From: Bradyrhizobium huanghuaihaiense
GTDB lineage: Bacteria; Pseudomonadota; Alphaproteobacteria; Rhizobiales; Xanthobacteraceae
Reading direction: 5' to 3'
Assembly (NCBI RefSeq): GCF_007830635.1
Contig: NZ_VLLA01000007.1
Coordinates: 124,001-188,000, forward strand
DNA length: 64,000 nucleotides
The notes beneath the pieces are model-generated. The model was not told the origin of the DNA. It saw only the letters and a list, made by a program, of their open reading frames with translations, and searched no databases. Made by a program: the position numbers and the translations under genes. Every line of letters begins with the position of its first letter. Within the stretch, counting starts at the first letter, position 1. Positions 20,007 through 28,284 of the stretch are shown here, piece after piece.

Positions 20007-22796
20007 TCAGCGGCTACCCGATTGCCGGCGGATCTCCTCCAAAATACCGCGCATCACGCCGATCTCTTTGCCGAAGCCTGTCCAATCGCCGGATTTCAAT
20101 CGCTCCATGGCGCGATTGTAGTGATCGAGCGCCTCCTGCGCGCGCCTTGCCGCGGACCCATCGCTGGGCGATTCCGCGGTCGCAGCCGGCGCCGGCGCGG
20201 GCCCATCGTCCACGAAGAGTGCCGACAGGGCCTCAGCAAGTGTTTCCTTCATGACGACGTGCTCGCCATAGGCGGCAATCACCCGCTTGAGCTCCGGCAA
20301 ATGTCCTTGCTCGGCCCGCAAATACAGCGGCGACACGTAGAGAATCGAATTCTCGATCGGGATCACGAGCAGATTTCCCCGGATCACCCGCGACCCCATC
20401 TGGTTCCACAGCGATATCTGTTGGGATATCTCCGTGTTCTGATGAATTCGCGCCTCGATCTGGAACGGTCCGTAGACCAGCTTCTCCTTGGGAAATTCGT
20501 ACACGACCAGCTTGCCATAGCCGGGCTCGTCGCAGCGCGCGGCGAGCCATGCGATCATGTTGTCGCGACGGCTCGGCACCATCGGGATCATGATGAAGAA
20601 CTCGGCTTGCGCCTCTCCAGGCAGCCGCATGATGATGTAGTAAGGGGCCATCGTGGTAACGCCGTCCATGGACGAGACGCCGTCACCGGCCGGCTGACGC
20701 GGAAATTGCCAGAGGTCCTCGCGGTTATAGAAAACGTCGGCCGCTTCCATGTGATAGGTCTGGAAAAGCCGCGCCTGAATCAGGAAGAGGTCTTCGGGAT
20801 AGCGAATGTGCTTTTGCAGATCGGACGGCATGGCCGCGAACGGCTTGAACAGGTCCGGGAAGATTCGTTGATAGGTCGCGGCGATCGGGTCTGCCGGGTC
20901 CATCAGGTAAAAGTCGACGGTGCCGTTGTAGGAGTCGATCACGACCTTCACCGAATTGCGGATATAGTTCAGGTTGTGGCCGGGCGCAGGCTGTGCGTAG
21001 GGAAAATATTCGCTCGTCGTGTAGGCATCCTGTATCCAGAACATCCGGCCCTCGCTGACGACCAGATAGGGGTCGTGATCGAGAGCGAGGAACGGGGCGA
21101 TCATGCCGACCCGCTTCTGGATGTTGCGCCAGATCATGATCCGGCTTTCGTCGCCGATGTAGTCTGACAGCAGCAGGTTCACATCGTTGAAATGGTGGGC
21201 GAAGATCAGTCTCCGCACCATGCCCGACAGCGGCACGCCGCCGGAGCCGTCATAGGACGCGTAGACATTGTCCTTTCCCTTGGGATAATCGAATTCCGGC
21301 ACGGTTCCCTTGACGATGACATAGTCCTCAGTCTGCTGTCCGTAGTAGATGCGCGGCTCGCGAATGGCGGGACCTCCGTGCGCGACCGGAGGAATGTCGT
21401 GCAGATAGAGAAGCGGAAGTCCTTCACTGCTCTTCTGGGTGACCGGACTCATCACCACACCATTGCCGTGGGTGAACAGGATGTGGCGGTTGACCCAGGT
21501 TTGCGCGTTGGATGGCAGCAGCGCGGAATTCAGCTCGCGGCCTGAGATCATCACGCTTTGGTAGGTATCGCCAAACCAGTAGCGATCGACATCGAGGTCG
21601 CGCAGTTTGTAGTAGGTGCGAATCTCCTGCAGTTGCGCGTAAGTGTCGGCCAATGGTTGCCAATCCCACAGCCTTATATTATCGATGGTGGCCTTGTTGG
21701 CCTCGAGTGCCCTGAAAGTCAGGTTCTGTTCCGCAGGGAAAGGCTTCGGTACGATCCGATTGAGATTGTAGGCCTCGCGGGTCAGGGTAATGTTGCGTTC
21801 GATGTAAGGCCGCTCCCACTCCAGCTCGTTCGGCCCGACGTAGAAGCGCTGAAAGACCGCGGGGATGATGCCCGACAGCAGCAAGGCGCCGCCGAACAGC
21901 AGCACAATCGCGGCGGTGGGAAGGCGGTAGGTACGCACCCACAGGTTCGCGCATGCCGCCAAGGCGGCGACGATCGAAAGTGCGATCAGCAGCCACAGGA
22001 GCGGCAATTCCACATTGACGTCGGTGAAGCCTGCGCCGACCACCACGCCGTTGTCGCCGTACAGCAGGAGATAGCGGTCGAGACTGTAGGACCACGCCTT
22101 CACGCCAAAGAAGAGGCCGAGAAGCGCCGAACCGTGCGAGATCGCCGCTGGCGATATTCGCTGGGCTCGGTCTTCGATGTCGCCATACATCCAGTAGATA
22201 GATCCGGCGAACAGTGCGCCCATGACGAGCATCAGCAATGCCCAATTCTTCATGGCCACCAGGGCGGGCAGGGAAAAGAGGTAGAAGCCGATATCCTTAT
22301 CGTACAAGGGATCGTTGGTGCCGTAGGGCACCTGATAGATGAAGCGCAGAAGAGTGCTCCAGTTGCCGACTTCGCCCCAGGCGACGAACAGAGCGAAGAG
22401 GCCGCTACTCGCGGCGATCACAATGCGCCACGGCAGCCGCTCGCGCAGGAATTCCAACGGATCGGGCGACGCCGCAGCGCCCGCAAGCGGCGGGTCGAAG
22501 GCCGCAGGCAACCGGCTTCGGCGCCCGGCGAGGCCAAGTGCAAGGCGCGCGTTTGTCCACAAGACGGCGGCGGTCGCCGCGAAAACAACGAGGAAGACGG
22601 CGGCTTTCGCGCCGATCGTGGTCCAGAAGACCCGCTTGTAGCCGATCGACGAGAACCACATCCAGTCGACCAGGAAGTCGGCGACGAGAGCGAGCAGGAT
22701 CAGGCCGATTGCGGCGATGATGGCCGCGATGATGAATCCCACCACGGCGCTTCGCCCTGGTGCCTTCCGTTCGGGTCCGGAAATCCCGATCGTCAT
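20007..22796 (-). CDS. UPF0182 family large membrane protein
   Basis: This 929-residue member of the UPF0182 family has about seven hydrophobic segments in the first ~330 residues, then a large soluble, presumably extracytoplasmic domain. Family-typical segments include DFLVDWMWFSSIGYKRVFW and WERPYIERNITLTREAYNL. The biochemical function of the family is unknown. The frame extends upstream to 22895, but the ATG at 22796 begins the normal N-terminus, directly before the first membrane helix. The C-terminal tail after ~860 is low complexity (Ala/Pro) and then helical. Confidence 0.9.
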   Translation of the reverse strand: MTIGISGPERKAPGRSAVVGFIIAAIIAAIGLILLALVADFLVDWMWFSSIGYKRVFWTTIGAKAAVFLVVFAATAAVLWTNARLALGLAGRRSRLPAAFDPPLAGAAASPDPLEFLRERLPWRIVIAASSGLFALFVAWGEVGNWSTLLRFIYQVPYGTNDPLYDKDIGFYLFSLPALVAMKNWALLMLVMGALFAGSIYWMYGDIEDRAQRISPAAISHGSALLGLFFGVKAWSYSLDRYLLLYGDNGVVVGAGFTDVNVELPLLWLLIALSIVAALAACANLWVRTYRLPTAAIVLLFGGALLLSGIIPAVFQRFYVGPNELEWERPYIERNITLTREAYNLNRIVPKPFPAEQNLTFRALEANKATIDNIRLWDWQPLADTYAQLQEIRTYYKLRDLDVDRYWFGDTYQSVMISGRELNSALLPSNAQTWVNRHILFTHGNGVVMSPVTQKSSEGLPLLYLHDIPPVAHGGPAIREPRIYYGQQTEDYVIVKGTVPEFDYPKGKDNVYASYDGSGGVPLSGMVRRLIFAHHFNDVNLLLSDYIGDESRIMIWRNIQKRVGMIAPFLALDHDPYLVVSEGRMFWIQDAYTTSEYFPYAQPAPGHNLNYIRNSVKVVIDSYNGTVDFYLMDPADPIAATYQRIFPDLFKPFAAMPSDLQKHIRYPEDLFLIQARLFQTYHMEAADVFYNREDLWQFPRQPAGDGVSSMDGVTTMAPYYIIMRLPGEAQAEFFIMIPMVPSRRDNMIAWLAARCDEPGYGKLVVYEFPKEKLVYGPFQIEARIHQNTEISQQISLWNQMGSRVIRGNLLVIPIENSILYVSPLYLRAEQGHLPELKRVIAAYGEHVVMKETLAEALSALFVDDGPAPAPAATAESPSDGSAARRAQEALDHYNRAMERLKSGDWTGFGKEIGVMRGILEEIRRQSGSR

Positions 22797-23200
22797 AGTG
22801 ACATTATAGCAGAACGACTGGCGTGGCGCGCCTGTCGCGGGGGGCGCCGCACCTGCTTTTTGCTCCGCCCTCCTACAATAGGCCGATGCCCGCATCAGGC
22901 TGCGCGTCGAACTCGGGAGGACGCGCGAGTTCTTGGGGGCTGCGTGTTGTCCGCTTTGTCGTCAAACCGTCATTCAAGCTCCTAAGGAGACGAGTGCGGC
23001 TCGAACGACGGTGCCGGGCGTCCCCGGCTTGGGCTCAGCGCTCCGCAGACACGCGACCTGCGCCATGATGCAATTGTGCAGGTGTCTTGCCCGACCTGTC
23101 AAACGTCTTTGCTGCGGAGGTCCCGGCCGCCCCGCGCCGAATTCCTCAATGATTTGTACTGTGCATGGGGTTGTTTTCGCGATTTCAAGCGGCGGGGTGT
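22797..23200. other. 404-base intergenic region, partly repeat
   Basis: No gene is supported here. The left half (22797-23060) has no clear signal beyond the presumed promoter of the minus-strand UPF0182 gene. The right half contains a copy of a Bradyrhizobium-type intergenic repeat (about 23071-23185, entered separately), followed by a hairpin at the end of the sugar permease gene. Confidence 0.6.
23071..23185 (+). repeat. Intergenic repeat, copy A
   Basis: This copy shares its two conserved ends with an inverted copy at 39045-39138. The left end has TTGCCCGACCTGTCAAA (from 23087) and the right end has GTGCATGGGGTTGTTTTCGC (23161-23180), while the middle differs. I recognise this combination as a recurrent non-coding sequence in Bradyrhizobium genomes. 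Its function is unknown to me. Confidence 0.65.
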
Positions 23201-23217
23201 CTACTCCGCCGCTTTTT
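23188..23217 (+). terminator. Hairpin at the end of the sugar permease gene
   Basis: Arms AGCGGCGGGGT and ACTCCGCCGCT form an 11-base stem with a short loop, followed on the + strand by TTTTT. The stem straddles the stop codon of the minus-strand permease gene, so it may act in both directions. On the minus strand the U-tract is weak. Confidence 0.5.
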
Positions 23218-24226
23218 CCCTCAAGCGCTGCGCAAAGACGTTGATGATCAGCGCCGCCAGCAGGATCAGGCCGCGGATCAGGATCTTCAGGAAGCTGTCG
23301 ATGTTGACGTGGTCGAGGCCGTTATTCAGGACACCTAGAACAAAGAGCCCGACGATGGTGTTACCGATGCCGCCGCGGCCGCCGAACAGGCTGGTGCCGC
23401 CGACGACGACGGCGGCGATGGAGTCGAGCAGGTAGGTGTCGAACTCGTTCTGCTGCGCGCTGCCGAAATGCGCGACGCCGAGCATGCCGCCGATGCCGGA
23501 GCAGACCGCCGAGATCACCATCACCGCACCCAAGATGAGCTTGACGTTGAGGCCGGAATATTCGGCCGCCTCGCGATTGCCCCCGACCATGTAGACGTAG
23601 CGGCCGAAGCGCGTGTAGGTCAGCACCAGGTGCCCGCCGAGCAGCATGATGGCGGCGACGATGACGATCCAGGGGATGCCACTGATCGAGCCCGAGCCGA
23701 GCGTCGTGATCAGGCTCGGGACCTTGTAGGCGATCTGGCCGCGCACCAGGAGGGCCGAGATGCCGGCGGCGATCTGCATCATCGCCAGCGTCATGATGAA
23801 GGAGGGGATGCCGATCACGGTCAGCCCCAGCGCATTGACGAGGCCGAGCAGGGCGCAGAGCAGGATCGACAGGATGATCGCGACTGCGCCGGGCAGGGGG
23901 ATGTTGGCGATGTTGACGTAGGATTCCTGCAGCGTGAAGTAGGCGACCGCGATGCCGGTGACGTTGGCGATGCTGGCGATCGAGAGGTCGATCTCGGCGC
24001 AGAGGATCACGAAGGTGAGGCCGACGGCGATGATGCCCGTGACCGACACCTGCGTCAGGATGTTGCCGAGATTGTCCAGCGTCGCGAAGGAGGGGCTGGC
24101 AAAGGCGAAGAAGGCGGACAGGCAGATCAGCGTCAGGAACGGCGCGATGTTGCGCATCTGCGAGCGCAGGAAGGGCGCGAGCCCTCGCGCCCGATGGGCT
24201 TCCGCAAAGGCCGTCTCGCTGCTCAT
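23201..24226 (-). CDS. Sugar-type ABC transporter permease (RbsC family)
   Basis: This 341-residue inner-membrane permease of the BPD_transp_2 (ribose/xylose/autoinducer-2) class has about ten hydrophobic segments. The family stretch AEIDLSIASIANVTGIAVAY and the later loop GGNREAAEYSGLNV support the call. The frame opens further upstream, but the ATG at 24226, 12 bases after the ATPase stop, is the natural start. Together with the ATPase and binding protein it forms a three-gene minus-strand operon. The sugar is not determinable. Confidence 0.92.
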   Translation of the reverse strand: MSSETAFAEAHRARGLAPFLRSQMRNIAPFLTLICLSAFFAFASPSFATLDNLGNILTQVSVTGIIAVGLTFVILCAEIDLSIASIANVTGIAVAYFTLQESYVNIANIPLPGAVAIILSILLCALLGLVNALGLTVIGIPSFIMTLAMMQIAAGISALLVRGQIAYKVPSLITTLGSGSISGIPWIVIVAAIMLLGGHLVLTYTRFGRYVYMVGGNREAAEYSGLNVKLILGAVMVISAVCSGIGGMLGVAHFGSAQQNEFDTYLLDSIAAVVVGGTSLFGGRGGIGNTIVGLFVLGVLNNGLDHVNIDSFLKILIRGLILLAALIINVFAQRLREKAAE

Positions 24227-24237
24227 GTGCCTCTCCG

Positions 24238-25740
24238 TCACGCCGCTTCCAGCAGGCGGTCCTTGCTGACCGGCTCGTTCGAGAATTCCCGCACCAAGGT
24301 GCCGCGCTTGAGCACCAGGATGCGATCGGCCAGCGACAGCACCGTTTCCGGCTCGGTCGACAGCACGATGATCGCGAGCCCCCTGGCGCGGAGGTCGCGG
24401 ACGATGTTGATGACGTCGTTCTTGGCGCCGACATCCATGCCGCGGGTCGGCTCGCACAGCACCAGCAGTTTTGGCGGATAGGTCAGCCATTTTGCCAGCG
24501 CCACCTTCTGCTGGTTGCCGCCGGAGAGCATGCCGAGATCGAGGCCGACCACGGGCGGCCTGATCTGCAGCTGCTCGACCTGCCGTTTGGCGATGTCGCG
24601 TTCCTGCGCCGGCTTGAGCAGCAGGGACGAGATGCGGTCCAGAATGCTGATCGAGATGTTCTTGTAGACCGGCTCCTGATGGAACAGCATGTCGCGCCGG
24701 CTCTCCGGCACCAGCGCCACGCCCGCGCGCCGGGCCGCTGCCGTGCTGGCGAAGGTCTTGGGCCTGCCCTCGACCACCAGCGTGCCGCCGTCCGGCTTCA
24801 GCTTGCCGAACAGGATGCGCGACAGCTCCTGCTGGCCGCAGCCCATGAAGCCGTAGATGCCGAGCACCTCGCCGGCGCGCGCCTCGAAGGAGACGTCCTT
24901 CAGGCTGCGCGCCAGCGACAGCTGATCGGCCTTCAGCACAACCGTGCTGTCGCTCGGCTGCGGCAGCATCAGATCGTCGGTGTAGCTGTGCTCGAGCGCC
25001 TCGCCGCCGCGGCCGATCATGGCCTCGATCAGCGCGCCCTTGCTGGTCGCCGCGCTCGCGGTCTCCGCGACCTTCCGCCCGTTGCGGAACACGGTCACCG
25101 TGTCGGACACGAGCAGGATGTCCTCGATGAAATGCGAGATGAAGACGATTGCCGTGCCCTCCTCGCGCAGCCGCCGGAGCGTCGCGAACAGCCGCTCGAC
25201 CTCGGGCGGGGAGAGGGCGGAGGTCGGCTCGTCCAGGATGACGATGCGTGCGCCGGAGAACAGGACGCGCGCGATCTCGATCAGCTGCTGGAGCCCGATC
25301 GGGAGATCGCCGAGCCTTGTCATCGGATCGACGTCGATGCCGAAGCGGGCGAGCTGCTCGCCGGCCTCACGCGCCATCCGCCGCCATTGCACGAGGCCGA
25401 GGGCGTTGGTTGGCTGGTTGCCGAGGAAGACGTTCTCGGCGACCGTGAGATCGGGGGCGACAGAGAGCTCCTGATGCACCATGGCGATGCCGGCCGCATG
25501 CGCATCGCGGGTCGAACGGAAATGCGTCTCCTTGCCGTCGATCAGGAAACGGCCGGAGAATTCGGTGTGCACGCCGGCGATGATCTTCATCAGCGTGCTT
25601 TTTCCCGCACCGTTCTCGCCGACGAGACCGTGGATCTCGCCGGGGAGAAGCGCGAAGTCGACACCACGAAGCGCTTCGACGCCGCCGAAGCTCTTCGTGA
25701 TGCCCTGCAGTTCCAGGATGGGCGAACGCACCTCAGGCAT
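24238..25740 (-). CDS. Sugar-type ABC transporter ATPase (RbsA family, two nucleotide-binding domains)
   Basis: This 500-residue tandem ATPase has a first domain with Walker A GENGAGKS and DEPTSALS. The second domain has a degenerate Walker A (GFMGCGQQE), signature LSGGNQQKV and CEPTRGMDVGAK. Loss of the second Walker A lysine is normal for RbsA-type proteins, where only the first site is canonical. It lies between the binding protein and permease genes. Confidence 0.93.
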   Translation of the reverse strand: MPEVRSPILELQGITKSFGGVEALRGVDFALLPGEIHGLVGENGAGKSTLMKIIAGVHTEFSGRFLIDGKETHFRSTRDAHAAGIAMVHQELSVAPDLTVAENVFLGNQPTNALGLVQWRRMAREAGEQLARFGIDVDPMTRLGDLPIGLQQLIEIARVLFSGARIVILDEPTSALSPPEVERLFATLRRLREEGTAIVFISHFIEDILLVSDTVTVFRNGRKVAETASAATSKGALIEAMIGRGGEALEHSYTDDLMLPQPSDSTVVLKADQLSLARSLKDVSFEARAGEVLGIYGFMGCGQQELSRILFGKLKPDGGTLVVEGRPKTFASTAAARRAGVALVPESRRDMLFHQEPVYKNISISILDRISSLLLKPAQERDIAKRQVEQLQIRPPVVGLDLGMLSGGNQQKVALAKWLTYPPKLLVLCEPTRGMDVGAKNDVINIVRDLRARGLAIIVLSTEPETVLSLADRILVLKRGTLVREFSNEPVSKDRLLEAA

Positions 25741-25761
25741 GAAGGATCAGATCTTGGAGGC

Positions 25762-26784
25762 TCAGATCAGGAAGTGATCCTGCATCCACTGCATCCCGGC
25801 GGCATTGGCCTTGGTCACGACCGGCCCGTCGGTGACGACGTTCTTGGGGATTCCCTGTCCGCTCTTCTCGCCGCCGACCACGGCGGAGACGCCCGCGATG
25901 ATCGCGCCGCCATGGATGCGGCAGGACGGATTACGGACGGTTGCGAACATGCGGCCTTCGCTGACCGCCTGGATCGCCGGCGGCATAGCGTCGACGCCGC
26001 CGATCAGGATGTTGGTACGGCCGCGCGCCTTCATGATGTTGGCCGCCGCGAGCGCCATGTCGTCATTGTGGAAGAACGCCGCGTCGATCTGGGGATACTT
26101 CGTCAGGTACGTTTCCCAGAGGCGGGCGGTCTTGGAGACGTCCCAGTCGGCCGGCTGGGTGTCGAGCACCTCGATCCCCGGGAATTGCTTGACGACCGAA
26201 TTGAAGCCCTTGGCTCGTCCTTGCGCGCCTGTATGTCCGAGCGCGCCCTGCGTCATGATGATCTTGCCCTTGCCGCCCATGGCGTTGCACAGCGCCTGCG
26301 TCACCGAGGCGCCCATGAACTCGTTGTCGGGGGCGAGGAAGGAGTGGACGTTGATCTGATCGAGCGGCGCGATCAGCGTGTCCATGTCGATCACGGGCGT
26401 ACCGGCGTCGATCATCTTCTGCACCGGCTGGGTGAGGGTGCCGATGCCGAACGCCTGGATCGCGACGAAGTCCCATTTCTGCGAGGCCATGTTGTCGATC
26501 GCCGCGCGCTGCTTCACCGCATCGAGCTGGCCGTCGAACCAGGTGACCTCGACGTTGAACAGCTTGCCCCAGAATTCCGCCGCCTGCTTGCCTTGCGCGC
26601 ACCACGTCGCCTGAAGGCCGGCGTTGGAGAATGCCGCCTTCAACGGCTTCTCGCTGCGCCCGACTTCGGCGGCCAGTGCTGGATTTATGCCCATGCTGCC
26701 GAACAGGGCAGCCCCGGCGCCGGCGGTCGCTGCCGCCTGAAGAAGATCGCGCCTCGTCGTCGAGAAATCTTTCGTCCCGGACAT
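25762..26784 (-). CDS. Sugar-type ABC transporter substrate-binding protein, Tat-exported
   Basis: This 340-residue periplasmic binding protein of the Peripla_BP_4 fold is first in the sugar ABC operon. The N-terminus shows a twin-arginine signal (TTRRDLLQAAATAG, residues ~8-21), so it is probably exported folded. Mature-part motifs include DFVAIQAFGIGTLTQPVQKMIDAGTPVIDMD. The frame runs up to 26868, but the ATG at 26784 places the Tat motif at the correct distance. The promoter should lie in 26785-26937. Confidence 0.9.
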   Translation of the reverse strand: MSGTKDFSTTRRDLLQAAATAGAGAALFGSMGINPALAAEVGRSEKPLKAAFSNAGLQATWCAQGKQAAEFWGKLFNVEVTWFDGQLDAVKQRAAIDNMASQKWDFVAIQAFGIGTLTQPVQKMIDAGTPVIDMDTLIAPLDQINVHSFLAPDNEFMGASVTQALCNAMGGKGKIIMTQGALGHTGAQGRAKGFNSVVKQFPGIEVLDTQPADWDVSKTARLWETYLTKYPQIDAAFFHNDDMALAAANIMKARGRTNILIGGVDAMPPAIQAVSEGRMFATVRNPSCRIHGGAIIAGVSAVVGGEKSGQGIPKNVVTDGPVVTKANAAGMQWMQDHFLI

Positions 26785-26937
26785 CGCTCGCTCCCATATC
26801 TTTTGTCGTCGGCGCGTCATTGCCTGCGCGACCGATGTCCGAAAGTCTCTCACAAGAGTTGTTGGCACTCAATCTGCAATCAATCGCGAGATCGCCGCAG
26901 CGTCGCCGCTGCCCGCGCGTTGGTGCAGCGCAAAGCG

Positions 26938-27357
26938 TCAGGCTGGAATGCCGGCGTATGTGTCGATCTCGACCAGCAATGCGTCCCAGGCCAGTGCCAT
27001 GTCCGGCGTCCATTCATCGCCGAGCAGGTCGCGCAGCGTATCCCTGACGATGGCGAAGAAGGCGATGAACAGCGCGCGCGACGTGCCATAGGCATCGTGC
27101 GATGCGACCTCGCAGGCGATCAGCCGGAAATGCCCGCGGCGCTCGCCCGCGAAGTCGAGAATCGCCTCGATCGTCAGCGCCAGCACCGATCCCTTCACGA
27201 GCTCGCTGCCTTGCGTCCGGAACATTGTTCGCGTTTCCGGATGTGCTTCGAACATCCTCTGGTAGACGAGCGGCGTGAGATCAGCGCAGCGCTGTGCCGC
27301 GATCTCAAAACTCTGTTCGATCAAATTGGGAGAAGCATTCATCGGCTTTTTAGCCAT
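26938..27357 (-). CDS. Globin-fold haem protein, single domain
   Basis: This 139-residue protein resembles the globin part of flavohaemoglobins. The conserved block around HDAYG (His87 as proximal haem ligand, matching the HxxFG pattern) is followed by a helix and LGDEWTPDMALAW, as in helices G-H. No FAD or NAD domain is present. Function could be O2 or NO sensing or binding, but this is inference. ATGs at 27357 and 27342 are both possible. Neither has a strong ribosome-binding site, and a terminator hairpin ends less than ten bases upstream. Confidence 0.72.
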   Translation of the reverse strand: MAKKPMNASPNLIEQSFEIAAQRCADLTPLVYQRMFEAHPETRTMFRTQGSELVKGSVLALTIEAILDFAGERRGHFRLIACEVASHDAYGTSRALFIAFFAIVRDTLRDLLGDEWTPDMALAWDALLVEIDTYAGIPA

Positions 27358-27361
27358 GCGG

Positions 27362-27393
27362 GCAAAAAAAGAGCGGGGCCCTGGCCCCGCTCA
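27362..27393 (-). terminator. Strong intrinsic terminator just upstream of the globin gene
   Basis: A ten-base perfect stem, GAGCGGGGCC and GGCCCCGCTC with a two-base loop, is followed on the minus strand by TTTTTTT. It ends transcription coming from the right on the minus strand, directly before the globin start codon. It is either the end of a small minus-strand transcript (the ORF at 27431-27556) or an attenuator in the globin leader. Confidence 0.85.
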
Positions 27394-27430
27394 AAAATTG
27401 TGTCGACCCTATTATCCCCGATCTTAAGAT

Positions 27431-27556
27431 TTAATCTTGATTGACGGGGCGACGCTGCATTTTGCGCGCCAGGGGCTCCTCCCGAGACTTGGACCACCAG
27501 GCCTCGACCTCGCGGTCAGCGCCTGAGCAAGAGGATGCTAGATCAACTTTTCTCAC
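27431..27556 (-). CDS. Possible 41-residue small protein
   Basis: A GTG-initiated frame ends in TAA 38 bases before the strong terminator. The middle and C-terminal part (DREVEAWWSKSREEPLARKM) has strongly GC-rich third codon positions typical of this genome, unlike the AT-rich surroundings. The mature sequence is basic, with two tryptophans and no membrane segment. I recognise no family. The GTG is the only possible start in frame, and no clear Shine-Dalgarno precedes it. Confidence 0.45.
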   Translation of the reverse strand: MRKVDLASSCSGADREVEAWWSKSREEPLARKMQRRPVNQD

Positions 27557-27813
27557 TTGTCATCATTTTCGGCAACGATTGTTCAAAATAAGAGCAGCTG
27601 ACGAAATGTTCGGGCTTTTGGCCATCTAAGCATATGACAAATATAAGAAATCTGTGGATGGGCGGGGATGGTTGGGCTGCCTCAAATGCCGGACCCCGCC
27701 CGCGGGCAGGGGGATCCGACCACAGTTTCAGTGAAATTTGCGCTGGGCCAAGCGGATGGCGGAACTGGTCTCGACTCGGGTGCCGGCGCGGTGTTTAGTT
27801 AGCGCACGAACGA
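27557..27813. other. Intergenic region upstream of the copper operon
   Basis: This 257-base stretch separates the minus-strand small ORF from the plus-strand copper operon. Its left part is unusually AT-rich, with TATATTTGTCATATGCTTA on the minus strand, and probably carries divergent promoters. I cannot point to a defined operator or riboswitch here. Confidence 0.4.
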
Positions 27814-28200
27814 ATGGTTCGGTGGATGCGCGCACGGCTGCAAAAATTCCTACCTCTGGTCCTGCTCGCTTTGGCGATGCAGGTGCTGGCGCCGATTGCC
27901 GCCTGTCTCGCGGCGGGCCAGGCCGTTGCCGATCCGCTGTCTGCCGCTGTCATCTGCCATAGCGCGAGCGATCAGGGCGGCCTCAACGATCGGACCGGCT
28001 CGCCGACCGCGCATGGCGCTGCGTGTGCACTCTGTTGTCTGGCGCAGGCAAACGCGTCGCTCGATTCGCCGCCGCAGCTGGCGCTCGCCACTCCGTTCCG
28101 CCACGCCGAACGCGTGGTGTGGCGCGCGGCGGATGTGTCTGCCGTTGTCGCCCACAAGGGCTCAAGCGCCCAGGCGCGCGCGCCTCCTCGAATTTCCTGA
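27814..28200 (+). CDS. DUF2946-like exported protein, first gene of copper operon
   Basis: This 128-residue protein has an N-terminal hydrophobic signal segment (residues ~10-35). A cysteine pair sits in the segment AHGAACALCCLAQA, followed by a low-complexity tail. The cysteine arrangement, size and position ahead of a TonB receptor fit the DUF2946 group, which often accompanies metal (copper) genes. It may correspond to the periplasmic PcuA of B. japonicum, but I cannot confirm that. An alternative ATG at 27826 is possible. Confidence 0.65.
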   Translation: MVRWMRARLQKFLPLVLLALAMQVLAPIAACLAAGQAVADPLSAAVICHSASDQGGLNDRTGSPTAHGAACALCCLAQANASLDSPPQLALATPFRHAERVVWRAADVSAVVAHKGSSAQARAPPRIS

Positions 28201-28284
28201 CGACCCTCGTAATCGCCGCGGCTCGACCGCTGGCGATTGATGCTGTCGAACAGCCGGGAAGAAAACCGGCGTCAGGAATACCCC

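Noticed and set aside
22823..23244. Small plus-strand frames in the intergenic region before the UPF0182 gene
   Set aside because: Arg/Pro-rich, no ribosome-binding sites, and partly overlap the intergenic repeat.
24679..27444. 921-residue plus-strand frame across the sugar ABC operon and globin
   Set aside because: Shadow of the minus-strand ATPase, binding protein and globin genes. No motif supports it.
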